From the NCBI GenBank assembly GCA_938083195.1, contig CALKCK010000025.1:1-64000 (forward strand): DNA of 64,000 nucleotides, written 5' to 3'. Positions 45,981 to 54,798 of the stretch are shown here, one piece after another. The position numbers and the translations under genes were made by a program. The notes below the pieces were generated by a model. It was given only the letters and a program-made list of their open reading frames with translations. It did not search any database and was not told where the DNA came from. How positions within the stretch are numbered: position 1 is the stretch's first letter; the number at the start of each line of letters is the position of its first letter. The stretch is from an uncultured Pirellulaceae bacterium. GTDB lineage: Bacteria > Planctomycetota > Planctomycetia > Pirellulales > Pirellulaceae.

Positions 45981-46019
45981 AGCAAAACCGATTAGCAAAA
46001 CCGATTGGCAAAACCGATT
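45981..46019. repeat. Three tandem 13-bp repeats
   Basis: agcaaaaccgatt at 45981-45993 and 45994-46006, then ggcaaaaccgatt at 46007-46019. The array sits between the protease terminator and the stop of the convergent hydrolase gene. No function is evident. Confidence 0.9.
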
Positions 46020-46031
46020 GGCCATACCAAA

Positions 46032-46838
46032 TTAAGTTAATTTAATCTGCAATCCATCGTAGCCGACCGCAATTCCAGCCGGTAAAGCCGAGTTCACCGA
46101 TTCATAATCCAAGCGACACGCGCAGTGCGTAAAATACGTCTGCCTCACGCCTAATCTCTGGGCCACCTCAACAGCTTCGGCGATACTAAAATGAGTTGGA
46201 TGGGGGTCCTCACGCAATGCATCGAGAACCAGCGTATCCAGACCTTGCAGCAACTCCCAACTGGAATCCGGGATCTCACTAACATCGGTACAATAGGCGA
46301 CATCTCCAATCCGGAAACCGAGCACGTCAAATTTTGGGCCATGCTTTAAAGGAATGGGAATAATCTCCGCGCCAAGAATTTGCACGGGCTTGGATTGGAT
46401 TGAAATCAAATCTACTGACGGAGCAGCTCCGGCATGCGTTTGAGCTTCGTCACTAAAAGCGTAATCAAACGCCATTTTCAATCTTTTTTCTACTCTCGCG
46501 TTGCAGTAAACCGGAACAGGATGGCCCAAGTAAAACTGAAACAGTCGCAAGTCATCAAAACCCATTACATGATCCGTATGCTCGTGGGTGTAAATGACAG
46601 AGTCAACAATGCCAATTTGTTCTCGCAACAATTGCGTTCGCAAATCAGGCGAAGTGTCAATTAAAAGATTACCTTCTGGTAACCCAACGATCGCACTGGC
46701 TCTTGTCCGTTGATTACGCGGATGCCCACCCTGGCAAACGGGACAGCTACAACCGATCGCTGGAACTCCCACGGATGTCCCCGTGCCCAGTAATATCATC
46801 TTCCCTGAAATGTCAGTTGTCTTAACTTGCTTTTTCAC
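46032..46838 (-). CDS. Metallo-beta-lactamase-fold hydrolase, PhnP-like
   Basis: 268 residues. The metal motif THEHTDHVMG and downstream His/Asp ligands (KHG, CTDVSEIPD, FTHC) mark a metallo-beta-lactamase phosphodiesterase. The N-terminal segment GTGTSVGVPAIGCSCPVCQ, with its CxxC, is a feature of PhnP, which opens cyclic ribose phosphates, and of related enzymes. In place of PhnP's His near the C-terminus it has THCACRLDY, so substrate choice may differ. The phosphonate operon is absent, so a general cyclic-phosphate or tRNA-processing role is equally possible. ATG 46838 is preferred; Met14 is an alternative. Confidence 0.88.
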   Translation of the reverse strand: MKKQVKTTDISGKMILLGTGTSVGVPAIGCSCPVCQGGHPRNQRTRASAIVGLPEGNLLIDTSPDLRTQLLREQIGIVDSVIYTHEHTDHVMGFDDLRLFQFYLGHPVPVYCNARVEKRLKMAFDYAFSDEAQTHAGAAPSVDLISIQSKPVQILGAEIIPIPLKHGPKFDVLGFRIGDVAYCTDVSEIPDSSWELLQGLDTLVLDALREDPHPTHFSIAEAVEVAQRLGVRQTYFTHCACRLDYESVNSALPAGIAVGYDGLQIKLT

Positions 46839-46940
46839 TTTTTACCCAACGACAAATGTCTCTTCGACTTGCATTCAATTACCGGTCCTTACCTTCTCGA
46901 CTATGCGATTTACTTTACCTCATTCCACCGTTTCGAGTCG

Positions 46941-47298
46941 ATGGATCGTCAATATTTAGAATTGGACTCAAAAATCCTGGACAGAGATCCCCAAACGTCC
47001 TCCCCAAACGTCCAATGGCCAACAGCCTCAATTCGCACAAGCCGACTCCTGAATCCGAAAAACAGCAAATGCACAGGAAGTTGAATTCGACATCGAGCGA
47101 ATCTGCCCTGATTCAAAATTGCCGCAAAAGCTCGCCACGAACGACCGCGATTCGCCAATCTTGGCACATGAATTGCGGCATTTACCGCAGTCGCCGGTTT
47201 GGGAGCCCGAAGACCTGCCAAAAAAGCTGCAAATTACGGGATTTAGAGACTATTTACCCCTCTCAATCTCCGTTGACCAGCATCGAGAGTCCCGATAA
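46941..47298 (+). pseudogene. Decayed small gene with a 13-bp duplication frameshift
   Basis: From ATG 46941 the frame reads MDRQYLELDSKILDRDPQTS and then stops being protein-like and ends at 47084. The cause is visible: ccccaaacgtcct (46989-47001) is repeated as ccccaaacgtcca (47002-47014). Removing one copy continues the chain as NGQQPQFAQADS, then a TGA at 47050-47052, after which the same frame runs to TAA 47298 with a plausible protein (IERICPDSKLPQKL, ILAHELRHLPQSPVW, LPKKLQITGFRDYLPL). So one duplication and one nonsense codon, or a pair of single-base shifts near 47050-47070, broke a gene of about 112 codons. The original family is not recognised. Confidence 0.5.
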
Positions 47299-47493
47299 TC
47301 TGTTACTATTAGCGAATTTACGTAAAACCTGATGCAAATGACTGCTGAGGCGGGTGCTGTGCGCCTTCAGTGATAATTCAATTGCCGGCCTGACATAATT
47401 TCCGGTTGGTAATTTTTGAAATCAGCGAACACCTACAAACCATTAAAAATTTTGATTCCGAACTTTTTTTTTCGGAAAATGTGGAAATAAGCC

Positions 47494-50400
47494 ATGGAAC
47501 AACTGGAACGATATTGGGACGCCACCACTCACTTTTTTGGTGGGCTTGTTTCCGGATTTGAAAAAGCAGTTACCGGTGTTTTTGGTTCCTCCAATGCGCG
47601 ATATGTAAAAAAACTGGAATCAAAAGTCGACGCGATCAATGCGCTCGAATCGAACTACTCATCCCTTTCCGATGATGAATTACGTGAAGTAACCGAACAA
47701 TTTAAAAAACGCCTGAAAAACGGAGAGACCACCAACGACATCATGATTGAAGCGTTCGCCGTTTGTCGCGAAGGAGGAAAGCGATTCCTCGGCATGCGAC
47801 ATTACGACGTCCAAATGATTGGTGGCATGGTCCTTCATTCTGGCGCCGTCGCAGAGATGGTAACCGGTGAAGGAAAGACGCTGGTTGCTACGCTCCCCTC
47901 CTACCTCAATGCACTCGAATGCCGAGGTGTTCACGTCGTGACCGTCAACGACTACCTCGCTCGGCGCGATATGGAATGGATGGCTCCCCTTTATATGGGC
48001 CTTGGGCTAACCGTGGGGGCGATCCAAAGCAACATGCCGGTCAAGGAACGACAAGAGGCATACGATCGAGATATCACTTACGGGACGAATAACGAATTTG
48101 GATTTGACTATCTTCGCGATAACATGCGCCCCGCGGCTCGCGGTGACGAGAGATTTTCAAAACGTTACCAGCAATCCCAAGGGCCGCTCGCTTTTGCAAT
48201 TGTTGACGAAGTCGATAACATCCTCATCGATGAAGCGAGAACGCCGCTGATCATTTCAGGGCCCGCCCATCAAAACCCGGCGAGATACGCCGAGGCAAAT
48301 CGAATTGCAACGCAACTTTCTCGGGAAATCCACTACAAGGTTAACGAGAAAGATCATACCGCCACACTAACTGACGAAGGCGTAAGACACGCAGAAAAGT
48401 TAGCGGGCGTGGAAAGCTTCTACACCGCGGGCAATATGGATTGGCCCCACATGATTGACAACGCTTTAAAGGCACATGGCCTCTACAAGAAAGACGTCAA
48501 TTACGTTGTGAAAGAAGGCGAAATCATCATCGTCGATGAGTTTACCGGTCGCCTCATGGAAGGCCGACAGTGGAGTGATGGTCTGCATCAAGCCGTGGAA
48601 GCCAAAGAAGGCGTGAAGATCAAAGAGGAAACCCAAACACTCGCGACCATTACGCTCCAAAACTACTTCAAGCTATACGAAAAAGTCTGCGGAATGACTG
48701 GTACCGCAATGACAGAAGCCGAAGAGTTTTACAAGATCTACCAATTAAACGTTGTTGCGATCCCGACTAATCGCGAACTCCAGCGGATCCCTTATCCCGA
48801 CGTTATCTTCAGCGGCGAAAAATTCAAATGGTCTGCGATTGCCGAAGAAATTGAGTTCTATCACAAGTGGGATTTTGTCGAATTAAAAAATGAAGATCTC
48901 TTCGTCGGCAGAATTAAAAACGAATCTGAAGATGAAATCACAATCGCCGACAAAGATGACGGGAAAGAGACTCGGATCCCGCGCAACAAAATCGACACCA
49001 TCAACTACAAAGGGCGACCTGTCTTAGTTGGTACGGTTTCCATTGAAAAAAGTGAAGTCCTGTCCGGCCTGCTGGACCGTCGCGGCATTAAGCACGAAGT
49101 GTTGAACGCCAAAAATCACAAGCGAGAAGCCGAGATCGTCGCCCAAGCGGGGCGGCTCGGAGCGGTGACGATCGCGACCAACATGGCTGGGCGGGGTACC
49201 GACATTATTCTCGGAGGAAACCCAGAAAACATGGCATGGGCGCGGCTCCAAGAGAAATATGCAACCCGCTTGGATGTGCCACGTGAAGAATGGGAGGAAC
49301 TGGTCGAATCTATCGATCAAGAACACCACATGGCGGAGATGGGAAAAGAAGTCAAAAAAATTGGCGGTCTCCATGTGATTGGCACCGAACGACATGACGC
49401 GAGACGAATCGACCTTCAGCTTCGTGGACGTTGCGGTCGTCAGGGTGACCCCGGAAGTAGTCGTTTCTATCTCAGTCTTGATGACGATCTGATGAGAATA
49501 TTCGCCGGCCCGTTCGTAAAACGAATGCTCGAAATGGGAGGCTTTAAAGACGATTACCCGATCAAAAGCCGGATGGTATCTCGCCGAATCGATGCCGCTC
49601 AAAAGAAACGTGAAGAGTACAACTTCGAAATCCGTAAAAGCCTGTTGGAATATGACGAAGTCATGGACGAACAGCGCAAGCGAATCTATCGTTTTCGGCA
49701 GCAGGTCCTCGATGGCGTCAGCTGTCGAGAAATTGTTCAAGACATGGTCAGAGACCAAGTCGACACGAATCTCAACACCTGTCTGGCTGACGATTTTGGT
49801 AGAGAATCGTTCGCTGGTTTCGCAGGGAAGCAACTTACGATCTCGCTCGATCCACGATTGTTTCGAAAGACATCACCCGAAGAAGCAATTCAAATCTGCT
49901 TGGATGAAGCCGAGCGAAACGCAGAAACGGATATCCTGGCTCAGATCGACGTCTGCCTCGCAGAAGGCGAGGATGAATCTGAATGGAACTGGGGAGCGTT
50001 AGCTCACTTCTGTAATTCGCGTTGGAACTTGGGAATCCGAGAAAAAGACATGAAGAGTGCGGGGCGTGATTTTGTTGATGAGCTCTTAATCAACAAAGCC
50101 AGAACCGCGATCCGAAAAATCAAAATCGAAGGTGCCGAGCAGATGCTCGATGAGGAATATGGCATCAAGACTGCAGCAAGTTGGTGCCTTGCGAAATTCG
50201 GCGTAGAACCCGAATTAGATCAGGTGGAAGATCTGACCATCGACGAAACTATTGACATAATTGTCACTCAGGCAATCAAGAAGTACGACGAAAAAGAAGC
50301 CGTGTATCCAGTCATGGCAGGGCTTTATCAGTTTGTCATGCCAGCCTCAGGCGGCGCCCAAGGTAGAATTGACCGTGAAGGCTTGGTCCAGTGGGCCAGC

Positions 50401-51192
50401 CGTCGATTCGACACGCCGCTCACTTTAGAGGATCTGAAAAACAAGCAACGCGATGAAATTCATACATTCCTGCTTGGAAAGAGCCGTGAATCCCAAAAAC
50501 TCGCTCAAGTCAAAATTGAAGCGTTGCATGGACAAATCGATGCGATCTCCAATCAAGGGGGAGTACCACTCAACAACGCCAACGGTGAGGCGACGAAACT
50601 GAGTGACTGGTTCATGGAAACAATTAATCACGACCTTTCCCTCGAGCGGGTCGAGTCTCTCGACAAAGAAGAACTTGAACAAGCGCTCGAAGCGATCGTC
50701 GAAGACCATTATCATCCAGAATTTCGTCGCATGGAAAGAATGGTCTTACTCGAAATCGTTGATTCAGCATGGAAAGACCACCTTCTCGCCATGGATTACC
50801 TCCGCAGTGCTGTAGGGCAGCGAGGGATGGCTCAACTTGACCCAAAAGTTGAATACAAACGCGAAGGCATGCGAATGTTTGAAGGACTTTGGGTCTCGAT
50901 CGGCGAGCGCGTGACGGACCTTGTATTCCGCATGGAACAAATGAACGAGGACTTCGTTAGTAATACGCTGGTCGAAACCAGTGCTCGCCACGACGATGCC
51001 TCTTCAGCGGGAGCCAATCAACAGCAATCCGAGATGTCGCAAGACCAGTCGGAGGCAATTGACCGAAGCGGGGGAGCGCAGCAACCAATCGAAACGATTC
51101 GAAACCGCGACGACAAAGTTGGCCGCAACGATCCCTGTCCGTGTGGAAGCGGAAAAAAATACAAATCCTGCTGCTTGCGAAAACGCGCTTAA
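47494..51192 (+). CDS. secA: Preprotein translocase ATPase SecA (long form)
   Basis: 1232 residues against about 900 in E. coli. Walker A GEGKT, DEAD-like VDEVDNILIDEARTPLIISG (in parts), preprotein cross-linking region, AGRGTDIILGG and GRQGDPGSSRFYLSLDD are all present. The C-terminal zinc-binding tail ends CPCGSGKKYKSCC, which binds SecB or the ribosome. Extra length comes partly from an insert of about 49 residues (457-505) between the YPD segment and GRPVLVGT, and partly from an expanded region around 760-1060. It pushes secretory proteins through SecYEG with ATP. Confidence 0.97.
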   Translation: MEQLERYWDATTHFFGGLVSGFEKAVTGVFGSSNARYVKKLESKVDAINALESNYSSLSDDELREVTEQFKKRLKNGETTNDIMIEAFAVCREGGKRFLGMRHYDVQMIGGMVLHSGAVAEMVTGEGKTLVATLPSYLNALECRGVHVVTVNDYLARRDMEWMAPLYMGLGLTVGAIQSNMPVKERQEAYDRDITYGTNNEFGFDYLRDNMRPAARGDERFSKRYQQSQGPLAFAIVDEVDNILIDEARTPLIISGPAHQNPARYAEANRIATQLSREIHYKVNEKDHTATLTDEGVRHAEKLAGVESFYTAGNMDWPHMIDNALKAHGLYKKDVNYVVKEGEIIIVDEFTGRLMEGRQWSDGLHQAVEAKEGVKIKEETQTLATITLQNYFKLYEKVCGMTGTAMTEAEEFYKIYQLNVVAIPTNRELQRIPYPDVIFSGEKFKWSAIAEEIEFYHKWDFVELKNEDLFVGRIKNESEDEITIADKDDGKETRIPRNKIDTINYKGRPVLVGTVSIEKSEVLSGLLDRRGIKHEVLNAKNHKREAEIVAQAGRLGAVTIATNMAGRGTDIILGGNPENMAWARLQEKYATRLDVPREEWEELVESIDQEHHMAEMGKEVKKIGGLHVIGTERHDARRIDLQLRGRCGRQGDPGSSRFYLSLDDDLMRIFAGPFVKRMLEMGGFKDDYPIKSRMVSRRIDAAQKKREEYNFEIRKSLLEYDEVMDEQRKRIYRFRQQVLDGVSCREIVQDMVRDQVDTNLNTCLADDFGRESFAGFAGKQLTISLDPRLFRKTSPEEAIQICLDEAERNAETDILAQIDVCLAEGEDESEWNWGALAHFCNSRWNLGIREKDMKSAGRDFVDELLINKARTAIRKIKIEGAEQMLDEEYGIKTAASWCLAKFGVEPELDQVEDLTIDETIDIIVTQAIKKYDEKEAVYPVMAGLYQFVMPASGGAQGRIDREGLVQWASRRFDTPLTLEDLKNKQRDEIHTFLLGKSRESQKLAQVKIEALHGQIDAISNQGGVPLNNANGEATKLSDWFMETINHDLSLERVESLDKEELEQALEAIVEDHYHPEFRRMERMVLLEIVDSAWKDHLLAMDYLRSAVGQRGMAQLDPKVEYKREGMRMFEGLWVSIGERVTDLVFRMEQMNEDFVSNTLVETSARHDDASSAGANQQQSEMSQDQSEAIDRSGGAQQPIETIRNRDDKVGRNDPCPCGSGKKYKSCCLRKRA

Positions 51193-51266
51193 AACTCGCC
51201 CCTTCAAGATACCAAGAGAACTTTTGTTTTTACAACCTGAGACCACCCGCCATTGAAAGGACTCCA

Positions 51267-52667
51267 TTGGCCGGATTGCTGCTCAACATAAATTACACAC
51301 TGTTTCTGTTGGTGGCATCACCATGGTTAATTTGGCGTTTTTTCGCTAAAGGAAAAAACAAAAGGGGATGGCATCACAAGCTTGGGGGACGTGTCCGACC
51401 GCGACAGTCTCAATCACCCTGCATCTGGCTTCACGCAGTTAGCGTAGGTGAAGTCAATTTACTGGTGCCGGTATTAAGAGAACTCAAGCAACAAGATCCT
51501 AACATCGAATTTGTCATCTCAACGACGACTGAGACAGGCTTTAACCTTGCTCAAACTCGATTCCCTGATACCTACACTTTTTTTTGTCCTTTCGATTTGA
51601 CATGGGCGATAAAAAATACAATCTCTCGTCTTCGTCCGGATATGCTCGTTCTTGCTGAGCTAGAAGTTTGGCCCAACCTGATTAAAATCTGCCAGAAAAA
51701 AGAAATTCCGGTAGTCGTAATTAATGGCCGATTGAGTGAAAAGAGTTTTCGTGGCTATCAAAAAGCCCGTTGGTTGATCCAAGGAACCTTTAAACGCATC
51801 TCCATGATCGGCACGCAAAATGAGACGTACCGAAATCGATTTATCCGCCTTGGCTGCAATCCTGAGCAGGTCACCATCACTGGCAACGTAAAATTTGATG
51901 GCCTCGAAACGGTTCGCGATAACCCCGCGACGAAGAAGCTCGCGCATTTGATTGGCCTGAAACCTGGCGCTCCAGTTTTTGTTGCTGGTAGCACCCAACT
52001 CGAAGAAGACCTTCTCGCGGTCAATGCATTTCGGGAATTAGCCACCGAGTTCTCAGATTTTCGATTGATACTGGTGCCAAGACACCCCGAGCGTTGCGCG
52101 GCTCTTGCGAAACAAATAGATCAAATTGGTCTCCCTTGCCTTCTACGATCCAAACTTTCTGCCTCGAATAACTTAGCCGATACACAGGCTCGTCAATCGT
52201 CACTCCAACCTCAACCAATTGAATTAAACGGCGTCAGCACTCGCATACATCCGATTGTGATCGTTGACGTTATTGGGGAACTGGGAGCCTGGTGGGGATG
52301 CGCATCGGCCGCCTACGTTGGTGGTAGCCTAGGAAAGCGGGGCGGGCAAAATATGATGGAACCCGCCGCGTTCGGAATTCCAGTCTCCTTTGGGCCCAAT
52401 ACGGAAAACTTCAAAGATATCGTCCATGATTTGCTTGCGAATGATGCGGCTCGGGTAATTGCAGACAAGTCCGGCCTGAAACAGTTTGTTGATCAGGTAT
52501 TGAGGCAACCCGATTGGGCAAGTGGCCTTGGTCAACGAGCTAAAAACACCGTAATCCACCACCAAGGTGCCTCACGACGTACTGCAAAACTCCTTTTCGC
52601 GGTTTTAAAAAAACACGATGCCGCCCTGGCGTCTCACTCCTCTCAGAAACCCAATCAGGCCGCCTGA
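51267..52667 (+). CDS. waaA: 3-deoxy-D-manno-octulosonic acid transferase (WaaA/KdtA)
   Basis: 466 residues from TTG 51267, which has aaagga six bases upstream; the open frame reaches back into secA, but that is overlap only. An N-terminal membrane segment (about 6-24) and WLHAVSVGEVN, STTTETGF, AELEVWPN, NGRLS and GSTQLEED are WaaA motifs in order, with GGSLGKRGGQNMMEPAAFG for CMP-Kdo binding in the second lobe. It adds Kdo to lipid A at the inner membrane, so this organism probably makes lipopolysaccharide. A basic/Gln-rich insertion (about 300-330) separates the lobes. It follows secA by 74 bp. Confidence 0.92.
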   Translation: MAGLLLNINYTLFLLVASPWLIWRFFAKGKNKRGWHHKLGGRVRPRQSQSPCIWLHAVSVGEVNLLVPVLRELKQQDPNIEFVISTTTETGFNLAQTRFPDTYTFFCPFDLTWAIKNTISRLRPDMLVLAELEVWPNLIKICQKKEIPVVVINGRLSEKSFRGYQKARWLIQGTFKRISMIGTQNETYRNRFIRLGCNPEQVTITGNVKFDGLETVRDNPATKKLAHLIGLKPGAPVFVAGSTQLEEDLLAVNAFRELATEFSDFRLILVPRHPERCAALAKQIDQIGLPCLLRSKLSASNNLADTQARQSSLQPQPIELNGVSTRIHPIVIVDVIGELGAWWGCASAAYVGGSLGKRGGQNMMEPAAFGIPVSFGPNTENFKDIVHDLLANDAARVIADKSGLKQFVDQVLRQPDWASGLGQRAKNTVIHHQGASRRTAKLLFAVLKKHDAALASHSSQKPNQAA

Positions 52668-52793
52668 AGGTTTAGCCTTCAAAAATACGCCCGACGCGTC
52701 GTTTAGCAAGCTAGACCGACAATTTATTCGGGATTTTCAGGGAAAAATCAAGTTGGCAAAACACTTAATTTTCTTAACCCGGCTGCAACTCAG

Positions 52794-52822
52794 TTGAGCG
52801 TTTCGCCACTGTCGACTATAAT
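52794..52822 (+). promoter_or_regulatory. Sigma-70-type promoter of metK
   Basis: -35 TTGAGC at 52794-52799, a 17-bp spacer, and a perfect -10 TATAAT at 52817-52822. Transcription would begin near 52829, leaving a leader of about 85 nt with a small hairpin (attagtt/aactaat, 52835-52855) and a strong aggag Shine-Dalgarno (52904-52908). Confidence 0.75.
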
Positions 52823-52914
52823 TTTTCATTCAAGATTAGTTAGATTTAAACTAATTTTTCGAAACGCGGCCAACCGGCCATCACCCATTGTTGTTTGAAA
52901 GCTAGGAGAGCGAA

Positions 52915-54075
52915 GTGGCCTCTGAAAAGTACCTGTTTACAAGTGAATCCGTCAGTATGGGGCACCCCGATAAACTGGCCGACCAAATTTCTGACAGTAT
53001 TCTCGATGCCATGCTGGCTCAGGATCCGACTAGCCGCGTGGCCTGTGAGACGATGGTCACTACTGGCCTGGCCGTAATCGCTGGCGAGATCACCTCAAAA
53101 GCCGATGTTGATGTCGAAAAAATTGTCCGCAATGTAATTCGCGAAGTTGGCTATACCTCCGATGAAATTGGAATTGGTGCAGACACTTGCGAAGTGCTAG
53201 TTAAGCTTGACCAGCAAAGCCCAGACATTGCCCAAGGTGTCGACAGAGACGGTGCCGGCGACCAAGGACTTATGTTCGGATTTGCCTGCGACGAAACGGA
53301 AGAGCTAATGCCACTTCCAATCGCACTCTCTCACAAAATCCTAGCCCGGCTAAACAAAGCTCGGTTCGATGGCGAAGTCAGCTGGCTTCGTCCCGACAGC
53401 AAAAGCCAAGTCACTGTCGAGTACGATGGCTTTACTCCAATTCGCATCGACACTGTTGTTGTTTCAACTCAACACAGCCCCGACGTGACCAATGAGGAAA
53501 TCCAAAAGTTTATCAAAGAAGAAATCGTCGCCCCGCTTTTGCCAGCGGAACTCGACAAAGGCGATGTGACGTACCACATCAACCCAACCGGGAAGTTCGT
53601 GATCGGCGGTCCACACGGTGACTGTGGCTTGACCGGCCGAAAAATCATTGTTGACACCTACGGTGGCGTGGGACGACACGGCGGCGGCGCATTCAGCGGA
53701 AAAGATTCGACTAAGGTAGACCGTAGTGCCGCCTACATGGCGCGACATGTCGCCAAAAACATCGTTGCTGCTGGACTTGCAAAACGTTGCGAGGTTCAAC
53801 TCGCCTACGCGATCGGAGTCGCCGATCCCGTTAGCGTCAACGTGGATACTCAGGGAACCGGGACAATTCCTAACGAAGCAATTTGTGCAATCGTGCGAGA
53901 AGTATTCCCGCTTTCGACCAAGGGTATTATTGAATACCTACAGCTTCAACGTCCGATTTTCCGAAAAACTGCCGAAGGCGGTCACTTCGGTCGAAACGAC
54001 GCAGACTTTACTTGGGAAAGTACCGCAGCTGCAGAAAAAATCACAGCAAAAGTCGCGACAGCATCGGCATCTTAA
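52915..54075 (+). CDS. metK: S-adenosylmethionine synthetase
   Basis: 386 residues, GTG start with aggag six bases upstream. The signatures [12 protein letters not shown] (ATP/methionine site near the N-terminus), [13 protein letters not shown] and [22 protein letters not shown] (in parts GGGAFSGKD and KVDRSAAY) are intact. It makes SAM from methionine and ATP and forms the methyl cycle with MetH about 5 kb further on. No SAM riboswitch is recognisable in the leader. Confidence 0.98.
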   Translation: MASEKYLFTSESVSMGHPDKLADQISDSILDAMLAQDPTSRVACETMVTTGLAVIAGEITSKADVDVEKIVRNVIREVGYTSDEIGIGADTCEVLVKLDQQSPDIAQGVDRDGAGDQGLMFGFACDETEELMPLPIALSHKILARLNKARFDGEVSWLRPDSKSQVTVEYDGFTPIRIDTVVVSTQHSPDVTNEEIQKFIKEEIVAPLLPAELDKGDVTYHINPTGKFVIGGPHGDCGLTGRKIIVDTYGGVGRHGGGAFSGKDSTKVDRSAAYMARHVAKNIVAAGLAKRCEVQLAYAIGVADPVSVNVDTQGTGTIPNEAICAIVREVFPLSTKGIIEYLQLQRPIFRKTAEGGHFGRNDADFTWESTAAAEKITAKVATASAS

Positions 54076-54148
54076 GCCGATTCCATGCACTTTGCTGCTT
54101 ACTGATTCGACATTGCCATTTGTCGATCAGACCAATTAATCTACTCTT

Positions 54149-54172
54149 AGGGCAACGCAAGTTGCCCTTTTT
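54149..54172 (+). terminator. Terminator of metK
   Basis: agggcaac (54149-54156), GCAA tetraloop, gttgccct (54161-54168), then Ts. Confidence 0.92.
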
Positions 54173-54248
54173 CTATGTCTTCTAGCAAGACAAAGATGAG
54201 AGGGCAAAAGCAGGATTCGTTTCCCGCAAACCTACACCCTCGAAAACC

Positions 54249-54644
54249 ATGACCGACGAAGTAATTAATAACTTAATCGAAATAGATGGGGACAATAACT
54301 CCATCGACAGCGAGATCGCTCTCCAGCAGATTCTTGAGACGCCGGGTCTATTCCAGCATGTCACTCGAAGCGACCACGAAGGCCTGGAAACTGTCGTTGG
54401 ATACTTTCGAATTGACTTTGAACCCAACTGTCAGCGGCATATTTTACACGTCCCATTTTCACCGCCATTTAAGACGATCCCTCAAGTTGATACCAATACG
54501 CTTGGGGAGCAAGAAGCCCGTATTCGAATTACTGACCGGCAGAAATTTGGCTTGAGAATGGAAATCATTCTCCCTCAAACTAGCGACTCGAGTCAGCATA
54601 TGATTATTGAAACGATTGCATCGGAAACAACCGATTCAAAATAA
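54249..54644 (+). CDS. Small soluble protein of unknown function
   Basis: 131 residues, acidic N-terminus, no signal peptide. Alternating hydrophobic residues (RHILHVPFSPPF, ARIRITDRQKFG, MRMEIILP-like) suggest a compact beta-rich domain. It lies between metK and the UDP-sugar pyrophosphorylase gene, each with its own spacing of more than 150 bp. I do not recognise it. The absence of a competing frame and normal composition make it likely real. Confidence 0.68.
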   Translation: MTDEVINNLIEIDGDNNSIDSEIALQQILETPGLFQHVTRSDHEGLETVVGYFRIDFEPNCQRHILHVPFSPPFKTIPQVDTNTLGEQEARIRITDRQKFGLRMEIILPQTSDSSQHMIIETIASETTDSK

Positions 54645-54798
54645 TCATTTCCACGAGCTTGCAGGCGATTCGATCGCAATGAAAAATCACTCAGTTATAC
54701 TAGTTCTTTCGATAGGAAATTAACATCCAGCCGCAAGGCAGTTCATCAACTGTTGATTTCAAACGCTCTGGCACTCGTCATTAAAGTCGAAACGAATC

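Noticed and set aside
46856..47332. A 158-codon plus-strand frame upstream of secA.
   Set aside because: It has a Ser/Arg-rich, uneven composition and is out of phase with the protein-like segments; the decayed-gene reading explains the region better.
49024..49833. A 269-codon minus-strand frame inside secA.
   Set aside because: Antisense shadow of a strongly conserved gene.
52823..52914. Possible SAM-sensing riboswitch in the metK leader.
   Set aside because: The leader is only about 85 nt and I could not find the conserved core of any SAM riboswitch class, only a short AT-rich hairpin.
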